This document shows positions 1 through 6,972 of a DNA stretch of 12,725 nucleotides, in pieces. The DNA lies in the NCBI GenBank assembly GCA_009602725.1, contig WELB01000123.1, positions 263,965 to 276,689 on the forward strand. The letters are read 5' to 3'. Each line of letters starts with the position of its first letter. Within the stretch, counting starts at the first letter, position 1. This DNA comes from Spirogloea muscicola. Taxonomy: Eukaryota; Streptophyta; Zygnematophyceae; Spirogloeales; Spirogloeaceae. The notes beneath the pieces were generated by a model. The model saw nothing but the letters and a program-made list of their open reading frames with translations, did not search any database and was not told where the DNA came from. The translations under genes were made by a program, and so were the position numbers.

Positions 1-1
1 T

Positions 2-378
2 CTCCACGCCAGGCGTGTAGACCTGGTGGCCACCCGACAGGCCGGCGGGCCACGTCTTCTCCTGGACGTGGTGACTACTGCTGCCTATGACCGCTCACAC
101 CCAGCTAAATGTACCACCACGGCTGGGTATGCGGTCGCCTGCGCTGCTCGGGCCAAAGAGCTGAAGTACGCGGATCATCCGCGGGAAGACGAGTTCTTCC
201 CGTTGGCCATCGACACACATGGGGCGCTGGGCGCTCGGTGGCTCGAGCTGCTCACCCAGCTCGCCCGCCACACCATCGCCCGGCGCTTCCATGGGGAGCC
301 GGTTGACTTCCCTGCAGCCGGGTCGCTGGCGCAAGTGTATCGAATGCGCCTGGCCGTCTCGCTGCAGAGGTCCACCTC
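2..378 (+). pseudogene. LINE-like retrotransposon ORF, C-terminal part (copy A, 5' piece)
   Basis: The reading frame is open from the left window edge, so the true start lies outside. The peptide begins RRVDLVATRQAGG, runs through LLLDVVTTAAYD and EDEFFPLAIDTHGALGARW, and reaches YRMRLAVSLQRS. The same blocks recur on the minus strand near 12.3 kb (PAIDTFGCLGPRF) and at 12.4-12.7 kb (TFYPLAMDIHG, YRMRLSMSLQRSQA). Several copies sharing one C-terminus but beginning at different points are typical of 5'-truncated non-LTR retrotransposons; this type of end follows the reverse transcriptase in such ORFs. No catalytic RT motif lies in the window, so the class is inferred. Similarity to the other copies stops just after LQRS, near 378. 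The frame stays open to 574, but that extension reads through the inverted repeat and is not expected to be element protein. Confidence 0.6.
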
Positions 379-395
379 GCTGCTGCCTCTGGCTC

Positions 396-534
396 TGGCC
401 AGGGGACCCACTTCCAGGAGCCCAGCATCTCTGATCTGCGGCTGCTTAGCAGGGGTTACTGAGTGTCTCGTAGCAGCTTTGTTTCTGTTACTTAGCGCTT
501 CCCCTGGCCCCCTTCTCGTACTCTGTTCATTCTT
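396..534 (+). repeat. Inverted repeat, left arm (139 bp)
   Basis: The reverse complement matches 683-821 at about 126 of 139 positions with no gaps (hand count, about 91%). The spacer is 148 bp, so a transcript could fold into a long hairpin. The arm overlaps the open frame that continues from the LINE ORF. Confidence 0.9.
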
Positions 535-682
535 GGCCGCGCTTTCTCTTTCTTTCTGTGGGCTGAATTGTTAAGAGTTGGGGTCAATGCTTCGCGGTTT
601 CTTCCCTCTTCCGCCATCGTTTCCGCCATCAGAAGCAAGTGCTCGCCCATTGATAATAGGGGCTGGGAAAACCAGCCCGAAA

Positions 683-821
683 AAGAATGAACAGAGTACG
701 AGAAGGGGGCCAGGGGAAGCGCTAAGAAATAGAAACAAAGCAGCTACGACTCACTCAGTGACCTCTGCTAAGCAGCCGCAGGTCGGAGATGCTAGGCTCG
801 TTGAAGTGGGTCCCGTGGCCA
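683..821 (-). repeat. Inverted repeat, right arm (139 bp)
   Basis: This is the partner of 396-534. The arms share blocks such as AAGAATGAACAGAGTACGAG and CTGCTAAGCAGCCGCAG. The arms end in GTCCC-TGGCCA on this side, just before the proline-rich low-complexity stretch. No terminal sequence duplication typical of a DNA transposon was found. Confidence 0.9.
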
Positions 822-1105
822 TCGCCTCCACCGTCACCGTCTTCGCGACCACCATCGCCGCCACCGCCGCCCTCCCCACGGTCCTGCCGCATCGCCTCCG
901 CACTAATCTCCAACGTCGCAGCCGGCCACCGCCACTATCACCACCATTGGCCCAACCGCATCCGCCACCGCCGCCTCCACCATTGCTGCCCGAGCTGCCG
1001 TTCCTGCCGTCGCTCCCACCGCCGCCGCTGCTTTCCACCTTGGCCGCATGCGGACCTTCGCCGCTCTTGTCTCCGCCATGGGCGGTCGGGCTTCTGCTGC
1101 GCTAG
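822..1105. other. Proline-rich / CCG low-complexity stretch
   Basis: The plus strand is dominated by CCG, CCA and CCT codons and gives runs such as HPPPPPPPLLPELP. The minus strand gives glycine/serine-rich runs. Frames on both strands stay open because the composition lacks stop codons. No domain is recognisable, and I do not call a gene. The open frame 578-1105 appears to be a product of this composition plus the right arm of the inverted repeat. Confidence 0.5.
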
Positions 1106-1704
1106 CACTGTCCGCGTCCGTGCAAAGGCCGACGCGGCTGCGTAAGGGAAGCAGCCACCTAGAAAACGGGGCTAGGGCTGTGAAAGGCCAGCCCTCAAAA
1201 GATGAACGGCAATGGAGGAAAGAGAAGCTTCGGCGTCACTTCTGACATGTTCGAGAAGACAGCTCGCTGGTGGGCCAGCCAGAAGATGTTGTTGCCGTCT
1301 TCGCCTACCCTTCAGTAGCAGCTCGGTGACATCAGCCCTGTCCATCCGCTCAGAGAAGTGTACTGCCTTGTCGCCTAAGGGCCTGCCAGCTGCAGTCCGT
1401 CTCATCACAGGCTACTGATCAAGCAGCTTAGCCCTCTGCCTCGTGTTTCCTCTGCCTCGTGTCAAATGAGAGAAAGAATGTACAAGAGACAGAGGAGGAC
1501 AGGAGGTATATACCTCAGCCAGTATGATGCTCCCTCGGCCAACATGCGCTTCAGATTCAATGACTGCCGACCGTAGACAAGCCACGAGGGCGGCTCCTTC
1601 TAGCAGGCAGGCTGGGAAACGTTGTCACCTGTCAGGCCTGGAGACTGCCTGCAGAGATAGTAACAGCGGCCGGCTCTCACAGCCACTGCCCTTTCCTGGA
1701 AGCG

Positions 1705-1911
1705 TCTTCTCTTCTTATTCATCAGAGTGCTGGGCGCGCTCTAAGTCGGGCCACCAGCTTCCGTGGTGGCGCTCTGACTCTCCAAGTTGGCCAAGACTCT
1801 CCGTCATGAACACCTGTATGCATCTGGCTGGCATTTCACAGTCGATTCTTTCATATCAGCAGCCGCTTTCTTCCAAGTTGGCCTGTCAGATTTGAATGTG
1901 CTCATCCGTGG
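1705..1911 (+). pseudogene. LINE ORF C-terminal tail (copy A, 3' piece, interrupted)
   Basis: Read from 1714, the sequence encodes LIHQSAGRALSR, ATSFRGGALTLQVG and then, after a 79-bp insertion, LSDLNVLIRGY. This lines up with the 3.7-kb copy (AIHQRAGRALGQ, NGFRGGCLAPQ, LSDLYVLTRGY). Removing the insertion and one copy of its 12-bp flanking repeat restores the alignment. The downstream sequence to about 2058 resembles the 3' flank of the 3.7-kb copy. The piece probably belongs with the fragment at 2-378. It is non-functional. Confidence 0.6.
1793..1871 (+). mobile_element. 79-bp insertion with 12-bp target-site duplication
   Basis: The segment lies between two identical 12-mers, TCCAAGTTGGCC, at 1781-1792 and 1872-1883. 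Deleting it with one 12-mer restores the LINE tail, so it behaves as an insertion with a target-site duplication. Its sequence from 1801 to about 1872 is closely similar to the reverse complement of 12308-12378 (CCGTCATGAACACCTGTATG and GCAGCCGCTTTCT shared). In the 12.3-kb copy that sequence follows the LINE reading frame, in its 3' untranslated tail. The insertion is therefore best read as a severely 5'-truncated LINE nested inside an older LINE tail. Confidence 0.7.
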
Positions 1912-2058
1912 GTACTTACGTCACACTGACTAACTAGCCGCCTTAGCATAGGGCTACATTCATGCAGCCCCACTTTTCCACTAGCTTATGCCTGAACAGA
2001 GTATTGGCTCAAAAAGGCCCTTTCATATCATGCGCACCGCGTGCCTTCTCTCTCCCTA
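1912..2058 (+). repeat. LINE 3' flank / tail-like repeat
   Basis: The end of this stretch (near 2003-2058: TATTGGCTC, then CATGCGCACCG, then CTTCTCTCTC) resembles 3815-3868, which follows the 3.7-kb LINE tail. It also resembles a short isolated piece at 2655-2722. It is probably the 3' untranslated end of the same retrotransposon family. No poly(A) or simple-repeat terminus is visible. Confidence 0.45.
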
Positions 2059-2099
2059 CTTGACGGAGGAACTTTCGTGTACTTGAAACAAATGAAGGC

Positions 2100-2630
2100 A
2101 AAATGGCCAAGTATCAGGACAAGCACACGGGGGGCCGACACTCCTGGGCCCGGCTGCAGGCTCGCGTCGGCGAGCGATGACGGCGGCGGCTTGTCGCGCC
2201 GTCAGCGCAACATCGGTGGCCGTCACTGCATGCGGGCCGGGCCCCGTCCCCCGCCCCCACGCCGGAGAGCTCGCGCCGTCTCCCTCGGCGCCATTGCCAG
2301 CAACGACGGCCGCGCCCGATGCGACGGCGGCGGAGGCTAATGGGCTTCCGTGGCCGCCTGCGCGCCGTCGCTGCCCGCCTGGCTCTCCCGACGGCGGCGG
2401 AGGCGGCGGCGGTGTGAGCTCGGGAGGCAGCTTAAGCGCTGAGCGACGGCTGCTGCAGCACTTCGGCGCTCGGGCAGTGCCCCTGGTTGCCACCGGGCGC
2501 GCACCCGACCGTGCCCTCCGGCGCAGCAGGTGGCGAGGCTTGCTATTTCTTCTGTGGCCGCCGCCCAAGCCACGACGGGGCTGCCAATGTTCCATCCTCT
2601 GCATCATGCTGCGTATTGGTCATTTCTAAG
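2100..2630. other. GC-rich CGG/CCG island, no assigned gene
   Basis: The stretch is very GC-rich with CGG/GGC runs, notably near 2390-2420, and has long open frames on both strands: 2177-2629 plus (150 residues) and 2056-2607 minus (183 residues). The products are rich in alanine, proline, glycine and arginine with no motif I recognise. Open frames on both strands are what such composition gives. It could be a GC-rich promoter/5' exon relic like the one ahead of the F-box gene at 5.2-5.5 kb, but similarity there is only compositional. Confidence 0.35.
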
Positions 2631-2654
2631 CTTGAAAATCTTTGATCTCGCCTG

Positions 2655-2722
2655 CACAGTGTACTGGCTCCGGCTTGGCCTCCCCTTAACTTCATGAGCA
2701 CCCCGCGTTCTCTTTCTGCGCC
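2655..2722 (+). repeat. Short LINE-tail-like fragment
   Basis: It contains TACTGGCTCC, CTTAACTTCATGAGCACC and CGCGTTCTCTTTCTG, in the same order as the similar blocks at 2003-2058 and 3815-3868. It is probably a very short 5'-truncated copy of the same family. The flanking duplication was not identified. Confidence 0.35.
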
Positions 2723-3624
2723 AGCCTGACGCCGGCCGCTGCCATTGGCTCTGCAGTCAATCTCCAGGCGCTGAGAGCCCTTGTGACAGACGATGTCATA
2801 TCACGGCGTGCCATGCTTATCAGGAGCCGCTCTCGTGGCTCATCTACGGTTGGAGAACATCAGATTCATAGCGCATCTTGGCCGAGGGGAGCGTACTACG
2901 TAATGATGTAATATAATTTCTGTCCTCCTATCTCCTACACATTTTTGCTCTCATTTGACACAAGCTGCCTGATCAGTAGCCCTGTGATGAGACGGAAAGC
3001 AATCTGGCCCATAGAAGTGCTTGCCGCTCCTCAATGTCGTTCGTTGATCTGCGCTCGCATCGCTCGACTGCTGTTTGGTGCTATTCGGCTGTTGACTAGC
3101 TCAGATGAGCTATCTGTTTCGTGGTTTTTCGTGCACGATGGAATGAGGACCATTCTTGAGGGGAAAGTGGCAGGGAGTCAACCGAGTAGACAGTGGACTG
3201 GACAGTCTTGGGCGTGTCACACCAGTAGACGTGGCTCGGTAGAGTGGCCGAGGAGGAACACGGCAGGCTCTCAGGCGCCGTCAACTAGTACTGCTTCGGA
3301 GGGCCGGGTCAGACCGGGCGCCAGGACAGCAGCTGCCGCCATGGAATGCTCAGGTGGCTGCAGCTGCCCTTGTTTGCACTCCCTGAAGCCATCCAATGCA
3401 GATACATCATACTGGCAACCCGAGACGCCGTGAATGCGCGATGACACGTGTTGTGTTCTCTAATTTCATTCGTGTGTGATGTCCCAGCGGCCAAACGGAG
3501 GGGATTTGAAGCCAGCTCCCAACGAAGAGTCGGGTAGGGACCCCACTCATGCTTTTGATTGTCCCAGATTTTTCGAGGACAACCGTCACCAGAAGTGGGC
3601 TTTGGAGGCATTCACCAACATACC
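2723..3624. other. Gene-less interval
   Basis: No domain, RNA gene or repeat is recognised here. The longest open frame is 2945-3433 on the plus strand (162 residues). It has no recognisable motif, mixed composition and no supporting context, and is probably fortuitous. A second minus-strand frame (3309-3611) is equally unremarkable. Confidence 0.4.
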
Positions 3625-3776
3625 CTGGTTTGTCATTGAGTCTGCAGCGCTCCCAGGCACTCGCGATACACCAGCGTGCTGGGCGTGCGCTAGGCCAGGC
3701 TAATGGCTTCCGTGGTGGTTGTCTGGCTCCTCAGCTTAGCTTGTCAGATCTGTATGTGCTCACTCGAGGATATTAG
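3625..3776 (+). pseudogene. LINE ORF C-terminal tail (copy C, strongly 5'-truncated)
   Basis: The peptide LSLSLQRSQALAIHQRAGRA, followed by LGQANGFRGG and LSLSDLYVLTRGY, ends at a TAG stop at 3774-3776. It matches the C-terminus of the copies at 12.4-12.7 kb (SMSLQRSQAIALHRRAGRAL and SSDFLLLTRGY) and at 11.98-12.3 kb (LHQKAGRAL, VSDLYVLTHGY). Similarity begins near 3625, so only about the last 50 residues are present. This is a non-functional, 5'-truncated insertion. Confidence 0.65.
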
Positions 3777-3868
3777 TGCCCCCCTTAGCCAGCTCATTTT
3801 CCCGTCATCATTGTAAGGCTTGAATTGGCCACTCTTTTAAGTTCATGCGCACCAAGCGCTTTCTCTCT
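3777..3868 (+). repeat. LINE 3' untranslated tail of copy C
   Basis: The sequence after the stop codon includes CTTGAATTGGCCACTC and AAGTTCATGCGCACCAAGCG and ends CTTTCTCTCTGG at the edge of the palindrome's left outer arm. Similar blocks occur at 2003-2058 and 2655-2722. The palindrome breakpoint therefore coincides with, or lies just beside, the end of a LINE copy. Confidence 0.45.
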
Positions 3869-4174
3869 GGTGAGGAGAGAAATTAGCCGCTTCAGCAGAT
3901 GAGGAAAGCAGCCTTTGAGACGGCCTGGAGTACCCTCCCCTGGTATGCCCTGCTCACAACTTCCCTTGCATCCTCTCAGCCTGTGCACCACACCACAAAG
4001 TCACATCCATAGCGCTTGCCACCGCCAATGCCGCTGTCCTCGCCAATGTGACTGACGCTGCCGCCTCATCGCCATCGCCTGGCCCTCTGCATGCAGATGC
4101 AAGGGAAGCACATGGGAATGCTGCATTAGAACGACGAGTCGCAAGCGATATACCAGAGCCAGCGAGCCTGTGAC

Positions 4175-4460
4175 ATGAGCACCTGGCTGCTCGCCCTGCT
4201 GCCCCTGACGTCGGGCCGCTTCTCATCCGAGCTGCTGGAGGGGGTCAAGCCAAAAAAACTCCCAAAGCCCCACGGACATCCATTACTAGTGGAACACCTC
4301 ATGGTTGGCCCACCAGCACTCCTTGACAAAGTGATCGGCTTACCAAGCTGCTCGTGCTAGACTGCGCTCACTTCATTCTGAGTAAGAGCTCTCTACAGCA
4401 AGTCCTTCGGATAGACAGTGCTCAAACAAGGACCACGAAGGATGGTCGCTCAGCAAATCC
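4175..4460 (+). pseudogene. Possible LRR-protein fragment in outer arm
   Basis: One frame reads LLEGVKPKKLPKPHG and HLMVGPPALLDKVIGL. A shifted frame continues RLTKLLVLDCAHFILS, which has the leucine spacing of the LRR proteins elsewhere in this window. The mirror copy (minus strand, about 8230-8550) preserves KLLVLDCARFFSV and NIKVLRMTVLKQ. The frames differ between arms because an A-run has two fewer bases on the right. This may be a decayed piece of the local F-box/LRR family, but I cannot align it to the other copies. Confidence 0.25.
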
Positions 4461-4570
4461 ACAACCAGCAGCCGCAAGTCAGGAAGACTAGCAGCTGGAA
4501 AGCAGTCCCCTTGGCGATTGCCAGAGGCGGCAGCTAGAGCACAGCCAGCTTGCAGCTGCAAGGCGTGGGC
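4373..4570 (-). pseudogene. LINE-tail relic in left outer arm
   Basis: The minus strand reads LQLQAGCALAAASGNRQGDC and then LPDLRLLV, resembling the LINE C-terminus ALHRRAGRALAAASG and SDLYVLTRGY. The mirror copy lies on the plus strand at 8200-8330. The relic was thus present before the arms were duplicated. In this arm its 5' side is interrupted by the telomere-like insert at 4571-4595. Confidence 0.5.
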
Positions 4571-4595
4571 TTTAGGCTAAACCCTAAACCTAAAC
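4571..4595. repeat. Interstitial telomere-type repeat (CCCTAAA), 25-bp insert
   Basis: The insert reads TTTAGG followed by CTAAACCCTAAACCTAAAC and runs into CC, giving about three partial CCCTAAA units. The mirror sequence in the right outer arm (near 8200) goes directly from GCGTGGGC to CCTTGACGCTG with nothing between, so the 25 bp are an exact insertion in the left arm; the boundary is ambiguous by a base. CCCTAAA/TTTAGGG is the telomere repeat of land plants and of Chlorella. Confidence 0.85.
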
Positions 4596-4771
4596 CCTTG
4601 ACGCTGTAGGGGACACCGTTTCACGATTCACACACTCTGCACTTTCTTGCTACGAGTCAGTAGGGTATACTGCCAGAATTGTAGCCTCTGAAGATACGGA
4701 TTCACAAGCAAAGAAAATCAAAGCTGGCTCATCTATTATCCTGCTGCTCCTGATGATCTGTCAACGGTCTG

Positions 4772-5363
4772 CGTTGCAGGCGGCCCTGCGCAGCGTCCAA
4801 ATTTACCTGGGATAGCATTGGTGAAGAGAGAAAGAGCTCGCCCTGGTCAAAGCCAGCCCAAGAAGGAAGGACAATGTTCAAATCCAATGAGACTGAAGAG
4901 AGGCATCTTTGTGCTGGTCTTGTGGATGTACTATGTTTGAAACATAGTTCCTTTGCTAAAATATGCTAGCCTGCACTGGTTTCACCTTAACCAACGTCTT
5001 CTGACATCGACGTCAAGGTCCTCCAGCTAACCAAGGCCTAGGAACTAGGAGTTTGCACGCTTGCGAACATCACGCTGAATATTGTCATACAATCAAGGTT
5101 GATGCTGGCGTTTGCTTTAATCACCGACGACAGAGCTCGAAATAGCTCCGCACAGGCGTTTTCTTTTCTTTTCTGTGAAATGAATTTCCGCGCGAGCATA
5201 CCCGCCACATGCGGTGACGGCCGCCGTCCGGCACACGGCGTGGCCAGCCGCCGTCAATAGGACGAAAAGTACGCGACGCTGCAGGCGGGCCCGGTGTTCC
5301 CTAGGCGTCAGTTTGCGGCCTCCGCAGTCACGCCCGCGGCCAGCTGCTCGCCGACCGGCCGCC
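4772..5363 (+). promoter_or_regulatory. Upstream region and 5' leader of the F-box gene
   Basis: No coding sequence is recognised. The first part is AT-richer and includes a perfect 9-bp inverted repeat, ACTATGTTT-G-AAACATAGT, at 4930-4948. A pyrimidine run (TTTTCTTTTCTTTTCTG) lies at 5160-5176. From about 5190 the DNA becomes strongly GC-rich up to the start codon. This is the expected place for promoter and leader, but no TATA box or other defined element can be assigned. Confidence 0.35.
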
Positions 5364-5888
5364 ATGGACGGCCTGCCGGACGACGTTCTCGCGGCCGTGC
5401 TGGCCCGCGCCGCCGCCAGGCCCGACGCCCCGCCGGCCTGGGCAGCGATCGTGCGCGTGTGCCGCCGGTGGCGCCGCCTGGCCAAAGCGGAGGCCTGCGC
5501 GACCGGATGCCCGGATTAGGTGCACTGGCTCCTCTCTTCGACACCTGCCGCGGTGCCATGACTACGATCGGGGCGAGCCGGCGCTGCTCGGACCTGCGCT
5601 GGCCTCCACGTTCCCAGCTCTCTCACTCTCCACTTCAACTTCATGCGCACCGACAATCTCCAACTTTGACAACTGTCACGACGCTCCGCGACCTGCGAGT
5701 GAGGCTAGCGGCGAATGTCTTCAGTGACAGGACAGGCAATCTGAACATCTGGCGCAGCTTTCAGGATCTCAGGTCGCTCTTCAGTGTAGGTCGATCACTG
5801 AGCTTACACAGAGTCTTCGTGCCCTTGGAAGACGTGACCGGCTTCACGGCTCTTGAAAGTCTGTCATTGACCTGCTCGGATGCTACTG

Positions 5889-6014
5889 GTGAGCGCTGCA
5901 CTCTCCACGCTGGCCATATGCCACCTTGTCCACATCAAGCTTGCAGATCTATCTGCTGCCAACTTTAGCCACGCAGCAAACGCTCAGCTTGGTCATGCAC
6001 CTGTGTTCGTGCAG
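5889..6014 (+). other. Predicted 126-bp GT-AG intron in F-box/LRR copy 1
   Basis: The donor GTGAGC follows GATGCTACTG and the acceptor is TTCGTGCAG at 6014. Splicing is phase 1 and joins the upstream frame (ESLSLTCSDAT) to the downstream frame (DGDIQAITVACQ) with correct LRR spacing. Without splicing, the upstream frame ends at 5968. Confidence 0.7.
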
Positions 6015-6256
6015 ATGGGGACATCCAGGCCATCACTGTCGCTTGCCAGCGCATCTCAGAGCTCGAGCTTCACGGCTCTTATCGATACACCGATGTCAGC
6101 TTGAAGGCGATCGCCAAAGACTCCAGGCAGCTGCGCAGGTTTTGCGCAAGCGATTGCTACAATATCACTGAAAGCGGACTTGAGTTGTTGGCCACAGGCT
6201 GCTCCCTGCTGGAGGACATTGGCGTGGCGAACTGTCCAAGCGTGGCCGTGGGAGCG

Positions 6257-6788
6257 GCTCATACGATTCTGTCGCACTGCCACGAGCTCAGGACGCTCCA
6301 AACTCAGCGAAGCTGGGGTGACAGATGGCTACAGCCCCCAAACAGGGGCAGCCTGAACTTATCGCCGCTGAATGTGGTGGATCTCTGCATTCCTGACGGT
6401 ACAAACGATATCATCACTGCCATGGCCACCTTGGCATCCCTTCGCACAGATCTGCACGAGCTTAGAGCGCGAGCTGAGCACAATCCAGACGAACTTGACA
6501 GGCTTGTCCTTTGAGATATTGCCCCCCCACACCGGCGCTAGTCAAGCTGACATTGACTCGATTTCGACTGAGTACGATGACATTTCCTTCATTCCTGCTC
6601 AAGGCCACCCGGCTGCGGAGCTTGAGATTGGCATCCTACAAGATAGTTGGTGAAATGCCACAGCCATTTCCCCCCATTCCTCTCCAGTCCCTCGAGTTTC
6701 AGGACTGCCCTCTTGGACCAGTGCACGATTCTTGGAAATTCGGTGCGTGGTGCCCTGGATTGACATCTTTGCTGATAACTTCACATTG
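6257..6788 (+). repeat. Inner arm of nested palindrome, left
   Basis: The reverse complement matches 6973-7498. The flanking parts of the arm are about 91-92% identical by hand alignment, while 6444-6692 is identical to 7067-7315 over all 249 bases. The arm encodes the LRR region of F-box copy 1. Confidence 0.95.
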
Positions 6789-6972
6789 AGCGAGTACTAC
6801 AGTCTCCAAGTCTTGCCAATGCACTCTCCAGCAGGTGACGACTCTCAGCGCCCCAAGTTGAGGAATGGTCCTCCGCAACCATGGCCTGTAATCGTTGTCG
6901 TCGTAGTCCCCTATCTCAAGATGCGCCAGCTTGCTACAACCAGCAAGCGACAGAGCTAACATCTCGCCTTGA
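6789..6972 (-). other. 184-bp spacer at the palindrome centre, LRR sequence of copy 2
   Basis: This is not duplicated. On the minus strand it continues the LRR frame of copy 2: LALSLAGCSKLAHLEIGDY, then LRRTIPQLGALRVVTCW and DLETVVLAQ. Reading past 6789 enters the antisense of copy 1, so the inversion breakpoint at 6788/6789 cuts inside the LRR coding region. Copy 1 lacks this segment. Confidence 0.7.

Larger units (their letters stand above)
379..1704. other. Unrelated DNA separating two halves of a LINE copy
   Basis: The LINE peptide breaks off after LQRS near 378 and its expected continuation (HQSAGRALSR) reappears in the same orientation near 1705. The intervening roughly 1.3 kb therefore looks like an insertion or a rearranged join. 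It contains the inverted repeat 396-534/683-821, a proline-rich low-complexity stretch at about 822-1105, and 1130-1700, where I see no convincing gene. No clear target-site duplication was found at the junctions. Two independent LINE fragments lying in line by chance remain possible. Confidence 0.4.
3869..4771 (+). repeat. Outer arm of nested palindrome, left
   Basis: The reverse complement matches 8020-8911 with roughly 92-93% identity in the parts compared by eye. Left limit: TGGTGAGGAGAG at 3868-3880 pairs with CTCTCCCCACCA at 8900-8911. Right limit: CAACGGTCTG near 4762-4771 pairs with CAGACCGTTG at 8020-8029. Beyond these points the sequences diverge abruptly. The main length difference is the telomere-like insert at 4571-4595, present only in this arm. 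Confidence 0.9.
5364..6788 (+). pseudogene. F-box / leucine-rich-repeat protein gene, truncated (copy 1)
   Basis: The ATG at 5364 has strong context (GCCGCCATGG). The first 45 or so residues form an F-box-like start (MDGLPDDVLAAVLARAA, then AWAAIVRVCRRWRRLAKAEA), the type that binds Skp1 in SCF ubiquitin ligases. That frame stops at 5519. A different frame carries LRRs from about 5655 (LTTVTTLRDLRVRLAA, ALESLSLTCSDAT), so an unresolved intron or frameshift lies between. An intron at 5889-6014 joins to DIQAITVACQRISELELHG, then ITESGLELLATGCSLLEDI. The LRR frame stops at 6514 and resumes in another frame (CPPTPALVKLTLTRFRLS) to 6788, where homology with copy 2 ends. LRRs normally bind the ubiquitylation substrate. 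A shifted frame and abrupt 3' end indicate a pseudogene, or a gene whose end was lost in the inversion. Confidence 0.65.

Noticed and set aside
578-1105. 175-residue proline-rich plus-strand frame as a cell-wall-type protein gene
   Set aside because: It overlaps an inverted repeat arm and CCG low-complexity DNA that is open on both strands. There is no signal peptide, regular repeat unit or other gene signal.
2056-2607. 183-residue minus-strand frame and overlapping 150-residue plus-strand frame
   Set aside because: Both arise from GC-rich CGG/CCG composition. Neither has a recognisable domain, and they cannot both be preferred.
2945-3433. 162-residue plus-strand frame
   Set aside because: It has mixed composition, no motif and no homology to the other repeats in the window. 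It is treated as chance.
4930-4948. Perfect 9-bp inverted repeat (ACTATGTTT-G-AAACATAGT) as a terminator or operator
   Set aside because: A single short palindrome with no T-run or neighbouring gene end; not informative in a eukaryotic context.
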